From Chryseobacterium hagamense (lineage in GTDB: Bacteria > Bacteroidota > Bacteroidia > Flavobacteriales > Weeksellaceae): DNA of 64,000 nucleotides. Below the pieces are notes generated by a model. The model did not search any database and had not been told where the DNA came from. It was given only the letters and a program-made list of their open reading frames with translations. Location of the stretch: assembly GCF_007991455.1 (NCBI RefSeq), contig NZ_BJYJ01000005.1, forward strand, positions 62,001 to 126,000, read 5' to 3'. Numbering within the stretch: the first letter of the stretch is position 1; every line of letters begins with the position of its first letter. Made by a program: the position numbers and the translations under genes. Shown piece after piece: positions 52,980-63,951 of the stretch.

Positions 52980-55361
52980 TTAAGGCCGTTTTTTAAAATA
53001 CTTTCTGCCCAGGATCCAGGTGGAAAGTGTCGTAAAGGAAACCACCGTAATTGAACTGGCCGGCATGATCAGTGCAGCAAAGAGAGGGTGCATGTGCCCG
53101 GTTACTGCATAGCTTAAACCAACGATATTGTAAAGAAAACTGATTATAAATGTGATTTTCACAATCGTGATCGAGCCTTTGCAGACATTCAGGTAACGGT
53201 CCAGAGTCACCACTTTTTCCCCGTTCATGATGACATCCGAAGACGGGGTAAAGCTGTTTGAATCATCGGCAATTGCAATGCCTACATTGCTCTGTTTCAG
53301 TGCACCCGCGTCATTCAGTCCGTCACCGAGCATCGCCACTTTCATCTTCCGGTTCTGAAGGTTCTGGATGTAGTTCAGTTTATCCTCAGGGTTTTGGTTA
53401 AATGCCATCGCCTTGTAATCCGGGATCAGTTCTTTCAGCTGCTCTTCCTCCGAAGAATTATCACCGCTCAGAATGTAAACTTTATAATGGGTCAGCTTTC
53501 TGAACAGGTCTTTCAGGTGTTCACGGTACTCATTTTTAAAAATGAATTTTCCTATAAACTCATTGTTCCTGCTGATATATACGGCCGTTTCAAGGTTTTT
53601 GGATTCCTGACCGTTATATTTTGCCGAACCGATTTTGTACACAGTTCCTCTTACGCTTGCTTCGTATCCTTTTCCTGAAATCTCCCTGAAATGGTCCACC
53701 GGGAAATACTCATCTTTTGCTTCGATGAATTCGTAGAGGGATTTGGAAAGAGGGTGATTGGAATTTTTTAGTAAAGTTTTAATATTCAGCAGGTCAAATT
53801 CAGAAACTTCCGGACCTTCAAACCTGATATTCGACTTTTTACGGTGGGTGATCGTTCCGGTTTTGTCGAAAACAATCGTATCCAGTTTTGCAATTTTTTC
53901 AATTGTCAGGGTATCCTTTACGTAAAATTTATTTCGGCCTAAAATCCTCATGATATGCCCGAAGGTAAACGGAGCCGATAAGGCCAGCGCACAAGGGCAG
54001 GCGATGATCAGGATCGCGGAAATTACCTGGAACATTTTCTCCAGATCAACGGTGGCCCAGTAAATTCCTGCGACAAGCGCAATGCCTAAAATGATGAATG
54101 TGAAATATTTGCTGATGGTATTCGTCAGCGTATCCAGTCCGGTCTCGTGCTTTTTAAAGGCTTCTTTATTCCACAGCTGGGTCAGGTAGCTCTGGTCCAC
54201 ATCTTTGATCACTTCAAGTTCCAGAGACGAACCGATCTGTTTGCCGCCCGCAAAGATCTTGTCGCCAGGCTGTTTACTGATGCTCTCGCTTTCCCCGGTA
54301 ATGAAACTGTTGTCGATATTCCCTTCTCCATTGATCAGGATAGCGTCCACCGGAATGATTTCCTGGTTCCGTACTAAAATCCGGTCTCCGACTTTAACGT
54401 CTGAAAGCAGGATGTTTTCCTGTTTTCCTTCAAAATCAACCTTCGTTACGGCAATCGGGTAAAAAGATTTGTAATCCCGGTCATACGAAAGCGCATTGTA
54501 GGTTCTCTTCTGGAAAATTTTGCCCAAGAGCATGAAGAACAGAAGTCCGCACAGCGTATCGAAATAGCCCGGACCGTAATTGGTGGCCACTTCATACAGG
54601 CTTCGCCCGAAAAGAACGATGATCCCAAGTACAATCGGGACGTCGATATTTACGATTCCGTTTTTAAGACCATACCAGGCCGATTTATAATAATCCGAGG
54701 CGGAATAGACCACCACCGGAATCGCCAGTAAACACATTAAAGCCCTGAAAAGGCCTTTGTAATGCTCCATCCAGTAATCTTCACCACCGATGTATTCCGG
54801 AAACGCCAGAAACATCCCGTTTCCGAAAGCAAAAGCGGCAATGGCAAACTTAACCAACAGTGACTTGTCGAGATGTTCCACATTTTTATCTGCTGTTTCC
54901 AGACTGATAACGGGCTTGTAGCCTAAATTAGTTAAAAAACTGGCTAATTCGCTTAATTTTAGTTCGTTATGGTTAAAAGAGATCTGCAGGGTCTTTCTTG
55001 TAAAATTAACCTGGGAATATTTGATGTTTTTATTCAGCGTATGCAGGCTTTCCAGCAGCCAGATACACGAAGAGCAATGGATAACGGGAATCTTGAAAGT
55101 CACCAGGCTGGTACCGCCTTCTGAAAAATCCGTAATCTTATCGAAAATTTCCTGGGTATCAAGATAGTCAAACTGTGAAGCGCTTGCGTCCGGACGGATC
55201 CCGGCCCGTTTATTTAATTCGTAGAAATTACTTAAGTTATTGGTATTCAGAATTTCGTAAACCGATCTGCAACCGTTGCAGCAGAAAGTCTTTTCATCAA
55301 ACAGAATCCTTTCCTTCTCGATCCCCTGACCACAATGAAAACAGTTCTCACTCACCTTCAT
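52980..55361 (-). CDS. ccoI: CcoI-type copper-transporting P1B-ATPase
   Basis: A 793-residue copper pump that supplies the oxidase. N-terminal cysteine-rich zinc-finger-like segment (CFHCGQG, then FCCNGCRSVYE), one heavy-metal-associated domain with CSSC at about 95-98, eight membrane helices, the membrane metal site C455-P456-C457 in ACPCALALSAPF, the phosphorylation site D499 in FDKTGTITH, and MLGDGLNDAGALKQS. Divergent from the Crp/Fnr gene and upstream of ccoS. Confidence 0.93.
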   Translation of the reverse strand: MKVSENCFHCGQGIEKERILFDEKTFCCNGCRSVYEILNTNNLSNFYELNKRAGIRPDASASQFDYLDTQEIFDKITDFSEGGTSLVTFKIPVIHCSSCIWLLESLHTLNKNIKYSQVNFTRKTLQISFNHNELKLSELASFLTNLGYKPVISLETADKNVEHLDKSLLVKFAIAAFAFGNGMFLAFPEYIGGEDYWMEHYKGLFRALMCLLAIPVVVYSASDYYKSAWYGLKNGIVNIDVPIVLGIIVLFGRSLYEVATNYGPGYFDTLCGLLFFMLLGKIFQKRTYNALSYDRDYKSFYPIAVTKVDFEGKQENILLSDVKVGDRILVRNQEIIPVDAILINGEGNIDNSFITGESESISKQPGDKIFAGGKQIGSSLELEVIKDVDQSYLTQLWNKEAFKKHETGLDTLTNTISKYFTFIILGIALVAGIYWATVDLEKMFQVISAILIIACPCALALSAPFTFGHIMRILGRNKFYVKDTLTIEKIAKLDTIVFDKTGTITHRKKSNIRFEGPEVSEFDLLNIKTLLKNSNHPLSKSLYEFIEAKDEYFPVDHFREISGKGYEASVRGTVYKIGSAKYNGQESKNLETAVYISRNNEFIGKFIFKNEYREHLKDLFRKLTHYKVYILSGDNSSEEEQLKELIPDYKAMAFNQNPEDKLNYIQNLQNRKMKVAMLGDGLNDAGALKQSNVGIAIADDSNSFTPSSDVIMNGEKVVTLDRYLNVCKGSITIVKITFIISFLYNIVGLSYAVTGHMHPLFAALIMPASSITVVSFTTLSTWILGRKYFKKRP

Positions 55362-55375
55362 AAATTATTGAACTA

Positions 55376-55400
55376 CAAAATTATAACAAATTTTTTTGTT
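55376..55400 (-). promoter_or_regulatory. ccoI promoter element and adjoining palindrome
   Basis: On the minus strand TAATTTTG (55383-55376), 14 nt before the ccoI start. Directly upstream is the perfect inverted repeat AACAAA-TTTT-TTTGTT (55385-55400), placed where a Crp/Fnr-type or other dimeric regulator could control ccoI. Confidence 0.45.
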
Positions 55401-55418
55401 TATCGAGTTAAAAAGTTC

Positions 55419-55440
55419 TATTTTTGTGATAAATGTCATA
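55419..55440 (+). promoter_or_regulatory. Promoter of the Crp/Fnr gene overlapped by a CRP-like site
   Basis: TATTTTTG (55419-55426) overlaps TGTGA-N6-TCATA (55425-55440), which differs by one base from the CRP-type consensus TGTGA-N6-TCACA. The arrangement suggests autorepression. Confidence 0.45.
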
Positions 55441-55444
55441 TAGA

Positions 55445-56158
55445 ATGTCGCAGGAACAACAGATTGCAATTGAAGAGAGGTTTGCCAGGGTATTTAGTGA
55501 TAAATCGTTCAAGGAAAGACTTTCCAGCGCCGATTTTGAAAAATACATCAATGGGAAAAAGAAGTTCTCTTTTCATAAGCATGATACTATTTTCGAAGAC
55601 GGCGAAACTCCGAAAGGCGTTTTTGTGTTGGAAAAAGGGGCTGCCAAGCTTTCCAAATCGGGAGCTTTCGGAAAAGACCAGATTTTACGGTTTATCAAAG
55701 AAGGCGATATCATCGGTTACCGTTCTCTGCTTTGCGGTGAAAATTTCCAGGCCAAGGCTGAAGCGATGACGGATATTGAAGCCACTTTTCTGCCGGCAGA
55801 CATCTTCATGTATCTTCTGGAGGTAGATCCCCAGCTTTCTTTTGTGATGCTGCAGAAGATTGCTTACGAATTGGGAGAATCGTCCAATACCATTACGTTC
55901 CTGGCACAGAAGACCGTCCGGGAAAGGCTGGCCGAAATTTTATTGCTTCTGGAGCAGAAATTAGGCGTTGATCCGGAAGGCTTTATTAAAATTTCTTTAA
56001 CGCGGGAAGAAATTGCCAACATTATCGGAACGGCTACCGAAAGTGCCATCCGCCTGATCTCCGAGTTTAAAGGAGACCAGCTCATCGAAGTGGACGGGCG
56101 GAACATTAGGATTCTCAACCACGACAAATTAATGAAACTCGGTCACGTAGTTTTATAA
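55445..56158 (+). CDS. Crp/Fnr-family transcription regulator
   Basis: A 237-residue regulator (ATG 55445; an in-frame ATG at 55433 is also possible). N-terminal cyclic-nucleotide-type beta-barrel with FEDGETPKGVFVLEKGAAKL and IKEGDIIGYRSLLCGE, a long dimerisation helix, and a C-terminal winged helix with SLTREEIANIIGTATESAIR. Only one cysteine is present, so it lacks the four-cysteine Fe-S cluster of oxygen-sensing Fnr. Divergent position suggests that it controls the cbb3 locus and itself. Confidence 0.88.
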   Translation: MSQEQQIAIEERFARVFSDKSFKERLSSADFEKYINGKKKFSFHKHDTIFEDGETPKGVFVLEKGAAKLSKSGAFGKDQILRFIKEGDIIGYRSLLCGENFQAKAEAMTDIEATFLPADIFMYLLEVDPQLSFVMLQKIAYELGESSNTITFLAQKTVRERLAEILLLLEQKLGVDPEGFIKISLTREEIANIIGTATESAIRLISEFKGDQLIEVDGRNIRILNHDKLMKLGHVVL

Positions 56159-56172
56159 ATCATACAAACTTT

Positions 56173-56196
56173 AAGTCGGCTCAGCGCCGACTTTTT
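56173..56196 (+). terminator. Terminator of the Crp/Fnr gene
   Basis: AAGTCGGC (56173-56180) pairs with GCCGACTT (56186-56193), loop TCAGC, followed by T. Confidence 0.85.
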
Positions 56197-56219
56197 AACT
56201 TTTAAAAAATAGATACATT

Positions 56220-57035
56220 ATGTCTGTTCACTCTGAAATTAAAAAAGTTACCACGGAAACCTTGCGTAAAATGAAATTCGACAAGGAAAAAATAACCATG
56301 CTGACGGCATACGATTTTACCACAGCAAAAATGGTGGATGCAGGAGGAATTGATGCGGTTCTGATCGGAGATTCTGCAGCGAATGTTATGGCGGGTTTTG
56401 AGACTACGCTGCCGATTACGCTGGACCAGATGATCTACCATTCCCAGAGTGTGGTAAGAGGAACAGACCGGGCATTGGTGGTGGCCGACTTACCTTTCGG
56501 AACATACCAGAGCAATCCTGAGAAGGCCCTGGAATCTGCAGTACGGATGATGAAGGAAGGCGGTGCGCATGCCGTGAAGATCGAAGGCGGAAAGGAAATT
56601 TCAAAATCAATCAAGAAAATCATCAACGCCGGAATTCCAGTAATGGGGCATCTGGGATTGACGCCACAGTCGATTTACAAATTCGGAACCTATAAAGTAA
56701 GAGCAAAAGAAGAGGCGGAAGCGGAAAAGCTGATTGCCGATGCGCAGCTGCTGGAAGAACTGGGATGTTTTGCCGTGGTTTTGGAAAAAATCCCTGCCGA
56801 TTTGGCAAAGAAAGTAACGGAAGCCGTTTCCATTCCGACCATCGGGATCGGAGCAGGAGCCCATTGTGACGGTCAGGTGCTGGTATACCACGACATGGTA
56901 GGAATGAACAAAGGTTTCAGTCCGAAATTTTTAAGAAGATATTTAGATCTTTATACAGAAATTACCGGTGCCGTAGCACAGTATGTAAAAGATGTAAAAG
57001 GGCAGGACTTCCCCAACGAAAGCGAAAGTTATTAA
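56220..57035 (+). CDS. panB: 3-methyl-2-oxobutanoate hydroxymethyltransferase
   Basis: First committed step of pantothenate (coenzyme A) synthesis: transfers a hydroxymethyl group from 5,10-methylene-THF to ketoisovalerate. 271 residues, normal length. Blocks: [40 protein letters not shown] with the Mg2+-binding Asp, [20 protein letters not shown] and [20 protein letters not shown]. First gene of a three-gene unit with 3-nt gaps. Confidence 0.96.
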   Translation: MSVHSEIKKVTTETLRKMKFDKEKITMLTAYDFTTAKMVDAGGIDAVLIGDSAANVMAGFETTLPITLDQMIYHSQSVVRGTDRALVVADLPFGTYQSNPEKALESAVRMMKEGGAHAVKIEGGKEISKSIKKIINAGIPVMGHLGLTPQSIYKFGTYKVRAKEEAEAEKLIADAQLLEELGCFAVVLEKIPADLAKKVTEAVSIPTIGIGAGAHCDGQVLVYHDMVGMNKGFSPKFLRRYLDLYTEITGAVAQYVKDVKGQDFPNESESY

Positions 57036-57038
57036 TTC

Positions 57039-57365
57039 ATGAGAAACCCACAGCAAACCCAGGGGATTATTTCCATCATCGCATTGTTCTGCCTTGTCGC
57101 AGGATGGTTCAATATTTTCTCCCCGGAAATCAATAATTTATTATCCCGGAAAATTTTTTATGCTCTTATTGGGATCAGCTTCTTTCTGCAGGCTCCTTTT
57201 TTAAAGAATAAGAATTTTGTTTACGGAATGTATGCCGCCGCCGCCGTTTGTGTCCTGGGAGGCTTGCTGATTCCGGTAGGCTCAAGAATGGAATCTATTA
57301 AAACCCTTGCCGTTTTTGTAGGGCTGATCCTTACATTTTCCGGCAGAAAAGGTTATCGTCAATAG
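57039..57365 (+). CDS. Small membrane protein of unknown function
   Basis: A 108-residue protein with about four transmembrane helices (IISIIALFCLVAGWFNIF, KIFYALIGISFFLQAPFL, MYAAAAVCVLGGLLIPVG, IKTLAVFVGLILTF). No family recognised. Packed with 3-nt gaps between panB and the pseudouridine synthase gene, so it is co-translated, but its job cannot be inferred. Confidence 0.7.
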   Translation: MRNPQQTQGIISIIALFCLVAGWFNIFSPEINNLLSRKIFYALIGISFFLQAPFLKNKNFVYGMYAAAAVCVLGGLLIPVGSRMESIKTLAVFVGLILTFSGRKGYRQ

Positions 57366-57368
57366 CGT

Positions 57369-58046
57369 ATGGAAGAACAGATTGTATATGAAGATAACCA
57401 TCTTCTGGTAATCAATAAAAAAGTCGGACAGCTGGTGCAGGGTGATAAGACCGGCGACGAATCCTTATTGGAAGCCATTAAGAATTTCATAAAAAAAAGG
57501 GATGAAAAGCCGGGGAATGTATTTCTCGGGCTGGTTCACCGGATCGACCGGCCGACTTCAGGCCTGGTGATCTATGCTAAAACATCCAAGGCTTTATCGC
57601 GTCTTACACAGATGGTGAAAAACCGCGAGGTAAAAAAAACGTACTGGGCAGTAGTGGCAAAGGAAATGATTCCCAAAAGCCAGAAGCTGGTTCATTACCT
57701 GAAGAAAAACGAAAGGAACAACAAAGCCATTGTTTTCCCGAAAGCAACGGACGGTGCCAAAGAAGCGGTTCTTACTTACCACGTCATCAAAACGCTGGAG
57801 AATTATCTTCTGCTGGAAATCGATCTTGAGACCGGAAGGCATCATCAGATCCGTGCCCAGTTATCCAAAACCGGAGTTCCCATCAAAGGGGATCTGAAAT
57901 ACGGGGCTCCGCGTTCAAATCCCGACGGCGGAATCAACCTTCATGCCCGGAAGCTGGAATTCATCCATCCCGTGACGAAGGAAAATATAGAAATCATTGC
58001 GCCGGTTCCGCAGAATGACGCCGTCTGGAGGGCTTGTGAAGATTAA
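57369..58046 (+). CDS. RluA-family pseudouridine synthase
   Basis: A 225-residue RNA-modifying enzyme that converts uridine to pseudouridine in rRNA or tRNA. The catalytic block GLVHRIDRPTSGLVIYAKT contains the nucleophilic Asp in RIDRPTSG. Other family blocks are EDNHLLVINKKVGQLVQG, ETGRHHQIRAQLSKTG and GDLKYGAP. It lacks an S4 domain and is a short form, so the exact target RNA is unclear. Last gene of the panB unit. Confidence 0.9.
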   Translation: MEEQIVYEDNHLLVINKKVGQLVQGDKTGDESLLEAIKNFIKKRDEKPGNVFLGLVHRIDRPTSGLVIYAKTSKALSRLTQMVKNREVKKTYWAVVAKEMIPKSQKLVHYLKKNERNNKAIVFPKATDGAKEAVLTYHVIKTLENYLLLEIDLETGRHHQIRAQLSKTGVPIKGDLKYGAPRSNPDGGINLHARKLEFIHPVTKENIEIIAPVPQNDAVWRACED

Positions 58047-58067
58047 TTCGAGGTACAAATCGGATGA

Positions 58068-58367
58068 ATAGGCTGGAAGACGGGTGCTCGATGCTGGAAG
58101 TATTTCGGTTAAGATCTTGCCAGTAATTTTGTATAGTACGTATTTTTTCACTAAGTTAAAGTGTTTCAAATTCACTTTCTATTTTCGATAAATCACTTAG
58201 GAACTTTAAAACACCATGATCGAAAAATAACCAAAGCTGGTAATTCAGTATTAAATAAGAATTTCTCTGATAAAGTGATAAAAAATTTAGTTTGATGATC
58301 CGGATCTTTGATCCTCTTTCTGACAAGAGAAACTTCCGGCGCCCAGCATCTTTCTTTCAGCCTTCTG
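58068..58367. repeat. Non-coding segment framed by degenerate inverted repeats
   Basis: The stretch starting AGGCTGGAAGACGGG (58065-58101) is matched in reverse complement by the stretch around 58326-58362 (AGGCTGAAAGAAAGA on the other strand), with about 27 of 37 positions equal. The roughly 230 nt between are AT-rich and have no ORF of note. The rest of 58047-58486 holds only the hairpin at 58412-58450. Confidence 0.45.
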
Positions 58368-58411
58368 TCTAATGCATTGACTGTAAAATAAATCCGTATC
58401 GATACCTGCTG

Positions 58412-58450
58412 AAAACAAAGGATTTTCCTGAGCGGCGCTTTGTTTTTTTT
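58412..58450 (+). terminator. Terminator-like hairpin before the GH19 gene
   Basis: AAAACAAAG (58412-58420) pairs with CTTTGTTTT (58438-58446) across 17 nt, followed by T. May end the panB unit or belong to the repeat region. Confidence 0.5.
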
Positions 58451-58486
58451 AATACTTTTACGAAAGTAATTTTAAAAACAAAAACC

Positions 58487-59083
58487 ATGCTTACACTCGG
58501 ACAATTGAAAGAAGCCACCTGTTCCAAATCGGACTATGCTTCCAAGTTTTTACCTTATGTTGTCGAAACATGCAACAAATTTTCAATCAATACACCTGCA
58601 AGAATGCTGAATTTTCTGGCACAGGTCGGGCATGAAAGCGGCGGCCTTTTTTATACGGAAGAACTGGCCAGCGGAAGTGCTTACGAAGGCAGGAAAGATT
58701 TAGGAAATACCCAGAAAGGCGACGGCGTAAAATTCAAGGGACGCGGCCTCATCCAGATTACCGGAAGAGCCAATTACCTGGCTGTTTCCAAAGCACTGGG
58801 AACGGATTTCGTTGCGAATCCGACGTTTTTGGGCGGGAAAAATGTTACTAAATGCAGCACGGCCCAGCTGGAAAATGCAGCGAAAAGTGCCGGATGGTTC
58901 TGGAACACCCGGAAGCTGAACGATCTTGCTGACCAGATCGACATTACCAAAAGCATCGATACCGGAAACAACCTTTTGGTTTTCAAGAAAATCACCAAAG
59001 CCATCAACGGAGGTTACAACGGATTGCCGGACCGACTGAACCGCTATAAAGCGGGACTTCCTTATTTTCTTAACGTTAAATAA
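58487..59083 (+). CDS. GH19 lysozyme/chitinase-like protein without signal peptide
   Basis: A 198-residue glycoside hydrolase family 19 domain. The active site is in FLAQVGHESGGLFYTEEL (general acid E50, second acidic residue E58 or E59), followed by KGDGVKFKGRGLIQITGRANY and FLGGKNVT, and AINGGYNGLPDRLNRY at the end. Bacterial members of this compact form are mostly phage-type endolysins or exported effectors that cut peptidoglycan. No Sec signal or cell-wall binding domain is present, so release would need lysis, a holin or a type VI-like system. The next gene encodes a secreted protein 7 nt later. Neighbours are not phage genes. Confidence 0.85.
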   Translation: MLTLGQLKEATCSKSDYASKFLPYVVETCNKFSINTPARMLNFLAQVGHESGGLFYTEELASGSAYEGRKDLGNTQKGDGVKFKGRGLIQITGRANYLAVSKALGTDFVANPTFLGGKNVTKCSTAQLENAAKSAGWFWNTRKLNDLADQIDITKSIDTGNNLLVFKKITKAINGGYNGLPDRLNRYKAGLPYFLNVK

Positions 59084-59090
59084 AGCAGTT

Positions 59091-59468
59091 ATGAAATATG
59101 TCATTGTCATGATGGTCTTTTTACTGTCAGCAAAAGGAATGGCCCAGAAACCTGTTCTCCATGATCTGAAAGATCCCAGGATGCATGCCGGCTGTTATAT
59201 TGACGGAAAGGAGAATCCTGTGGCAAATCTATCGGAAGATGGAGGTGCCTTGTTCAACTTTACCGGAAAAGATGAGCTGTTCCCGGCAATGAAGGCAACG
59301 AAAGAGTATCCTGAAGCTTTCGGGAATAAAGCATACAAAATTTACATTAAAGCAACCGGGTCAACCAAAATGGAAGATACCTGCATTGAAGAAAAAGTAT
59401 ATTCCATAAAAATCGTGTATAAGAAAAAGGCGTATTTCTACAAGAGAAAGGGGACGTGCGGCTGTTAA
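59091..59468 (+). CDS. Small secreted protein paired with the GH19 gene
   Basis: A 125-residue protein with a signal peptide (VIVMMVFLLSAKGMAQ) and four cysteines in the mature part (HAGCYIDG, MEDTCIEEK, KGTCGC), so disulfides are likely in the periplasm. No family recognised. It starts 7 nt after the GH19 gene. A periplasmic partner of a cytoplasmic peptidoglycan hydrolase would fit an inhibitor or immunity protein; this is an inference from order and targeting only. Confidence 0.6.
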   Translation: MKYVIVMMVFLLSAKGMAQKPVLHDLKDPRMHAGCYIDGKENPVANLSEDGGALFNFTGKDELFPAMKATKEYPEAFGNKAYKIYIKATGSTKMEDTCIEEKVYSIKIVYKKKAYFYKRKGTCGC

Positions 59469-59473
59469 TTATT

Positions 59474-59740
59474 AAGTTGGAAGAAGGAAGTTGGAGGCTG
59501 GATGTTTTTCTGTAAAGATAACAGGTGTCTGTCATTAATATCAACTGACAGTTTTGCCATTATGTTGATGGGTACGCTGTTTAAATTGTAATTAACTGAT
59601 AAAAATTTGAATATACATATTTCTTTAAATTAAACCAAAAGATTATCTCAATAGAAAGTAGTCTTTTTTTATGAACCCGAATTTTACATACTCTAAAACT
59701 TCCAACTCCCATCACCCAGCTTCCAACTTCCCATTCTTCA
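59474..59740. repeat. Second non-coding segment framed by GGAAGTTGGA-type inverted repeats
   Basis: AAGTTGGAAGAAGGAAGTTGG (59473-59493 region) is mirrored by CTTCCAACTCCCATC...CTTCCAACTTCCC at 59698-59731. The layout and end sequences resemble the segment at 58068-58367, so both may be members of one dispersed family. A terminator-like hairpin lies inside at 59637-59670. Confidence 0.45.
59637..59670 (+). terminator. Terminator-like hairpin inside the intergenic repeat
   Basis: AAAAGATTA (59637-59645) pairs with TAGTCTTTT (59659-59667), one G-U, then T. It lies about 170 nt after the GH19 partner gene and can end its transcript. Confidence 0.6.
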
Positions 59741-59747
59741 AAAAAAA

Positions 59748-59778
59748 TTTGCCTGTTCAGAAAAAATGGCTACCTTCG
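59748..59778 (+). promoter_or_regulatory. Promoter of the thiamine operon
   Basis: TTTG (59748-59751), 19-nt spacer, TACCTTCG (59771-59778, one mismatch to TAnnTTTG). The predicted RNA starts at about 59783, just before the riboswitch. Confidence 0.5.
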
Positions 59779-59783
59779 TCACA

Positions 59784-59866
59784 GACTTTAGGGGTGCCTG
59801 TTAAAAAACAGGCTGAGAATTACCCTTTGAACCTGATCCGGATCATACCGGCGTAGGGAAAAGTGC
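59784..59866 (+). promoter_or_regulatory. Thiamine pyrophosphate (TPP) riboswitch
   Basis: Contains the conserved THI-element: GGGGTGCC (59791-59798), GGCTGAGAAT (59811-59820), ACCCTTTGAACCTGATC (59822-59838) and the closing CGGCGTAGGGA (59849-59859). P1 pairs ACTTT with AAAGT at the ends. TPP binding should shut off the thi genes downstream. Confidence 0.93.
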
Positions 59867-59903
59867 AATGACTTTGCCGTACATTCTATTGTACCGTCAT
59901 GGG

Positions 59904-59932
59904 CATTCCTAAAGCATATAAAAAATTTAGGA

Positions 59933-59935
<3 letters not shown>
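59904..59935 (+). promoter_or_regulatory. Start-codon-sequestering hairpin after the TPP riboswitch
   Basis: CATTCCTAAA (59904-59913) pairs perfectly with TTTAGGAATG (59926-59935); the last three bases of the 3' arm are the ATG of thiS. No T run follows, so control is likely at translation. Confidence 0.6.
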
Positions 59936-62526
<2,591 letters not shown>

Positions 62527-62554
<28 letters not shown>

Positions 62555-63270
62555 CGATAGCAGGTTTTGATCCAAGCGGCGGAGCAGGGATCCTTGCCGA
62601 CTGTAAAACTTTTGAGCAGCTCAGAGTTCAGGGGTTAGGCATATGTACCGCTATGACTGTTCAGACGGAATCCCAATGTCTGGACCTCGAATGGCAGCCA
62701 CTGGGAAAAGTGGTACCATCCGTCTGTATTTTAATGAAAAAATATTCGGTTAAGGCAGTAAAGATCGGAGTGGTAAGGGATGCTGAATTTTTAAATGAGA
62801 TAATCAGGACCGTTAAACTTTATGCTCCCGAAGCGAAGATTGTCTGGGATCCGGTGCTGAAAAGTACTTCTGAGTTTACCTTTTTTGATTTGAACACTGT
62901 ATCAGAATTAAAAAAAGTCTTGACCCGGATAAACCTCATCACGCCTAATTATAATGAATATAAAGTTTTGCAGGATCACCGTCTGTTCGACGATCCGGGA
63001 AAGTCCTGTGCAGTTCTGATTAAAGGAGGCCACCGGAAAGACTTGTTGGGAACCGATGTTCTTAGGGAAGAAGGGCGAGAAGTCGCTATTTACCCAAATG
63101 AAACCGCTTCAACTTATTATCCGAAACACGGTTCGGGCTGTGTAATGTCATCTGCTATTGCGGCGCATCTGGCGAAAGGGGAAGATTTGGAAACTGCATG
63201 CCGGAAAGGAAAAGAATATATTGAAAGATTTTTAACAGGCACTTCCGGCTTGCTCGGGTTCCACTCCTGA
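62527..63270 (+). CDS. thiD: HMP/HMP-phosphate kinase ThiD
   Basis: Phosphorylates hydroxymethylpyrimidine (phosphate) to the diphosphate used by ThiE. 247 residues. Seen: the TIAGFDPSGGAGILADCKTF block at the start, TAMTVQTESQ, WDPVLKSTS, LITPNYNEYKVL, VLIKGGHRKD and the anion-hole region KHGSGCVMSSAIAAHLA. The start at 62527 overlaps the previous gene by 28 nt; ATG 62551 is possible but would cut the usual N-terminal strand. Confidence 0.92.
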
Positions 63271-63299
63271 AAATTTCTTGATTAAATTAAAAAATAAAA

Positions 63300-63941
63300 A
63301 TGGAAAAACTACAATACATTTCCCAGGGCTTTACACAGGCCGAACAGGAATCCAATATTAAAAATGCTTTGGACAACGGTGCCCAATGGATACAGGTCCG
63401 CTGGAAAAACACTCCTGAAAATGAACTGATCAGGCTTTGCGAAAAAGTAAAGAAGCTCTGTCTGGAATATAAATCGGTCTGTATTATCAACGACCAGGTG
63501 CAGATGGCAAAAGACATCGATGCGGACGGCGTTCATTTGGGATTACAGGATACCTCTATCGAAGCGGCAAGATCTGTTTTGGGAGAAAACAAAATCATAG
63601 GTGGAACTGCGAATACCTTTTCCAATGTCCTCCAGCGGATCAATGAATCCTGCGACTATATCGGTTTGGGACCTTTACGCTTTACCTCAACTAAAGAACA
63701 GTTAAGTCCGGTTTTAGGTTTTGAAGGCTATGAAACAATCATCCGGGAACTTCAGGAAAAATCAATACGCATCCCAAAAATATTTGCAATCGGCGGAGTT
63801 GTTTTGGACGATATCATACGGCTGCAGCAATCCGGGATTTATGGGGTGGCCGTTTCCGGGCAGATTACAGATCAGCCTTCAATGATCGGTGCATTCAGGA
63901 CGGCATTGCATCAGGATTCCGTGACTTTACATAACAGATAA
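63300..63941 (+). CDS. thiE: Thiamine-phosphate synthase ThiE
   Basis: Joins HMP diphosphate and thiazole phosphate to thiamine phosphate. 213 residues. Canonical blocks: IQVRWKNTPENEL, CIINDQVQMAKDIDADGVHL, GLQDTSIEAAR, IIGGTANTF, DYIGLGPLRFTSTKEQ and FAIGGVVLDD. Lies 29 nt after thiD and 10 nt before thiG. Confidence 0.93.
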   Translation: MEKLQYISQGFTQAEQESNIKNALDNGAQWIQVRWKNTPENELIRLCEKVKKLCLEYKSVCIINDQVQMAKDIDADGVHLGLQDTSIEAARSVLGENKIIGGTANTFSNVLQRINESCDYIGLGPLRFTSTKEQLSPVLGFEGYETIIRELQEKSIRIPKIFAIGGVVLDDIIRLQQSGIYGVAVSGQITDQPSMIGAFRTALHQDSVTLHNR

Positions 63942-63951
63942 AAATTTACCT

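Noticed and set aside
55335-55769. 144-residue plus-strand ORF over the ccoI/Crp-Fnr divergent region
   Set aside because: Alternative frame of the regulator gene; no independent evidence.
59671-59856. 61-residue ORF crossing the repeat and the TPP riboswitch
   Set aside because: It would translate through the riboswitch aptamer; the RNA element is certain.
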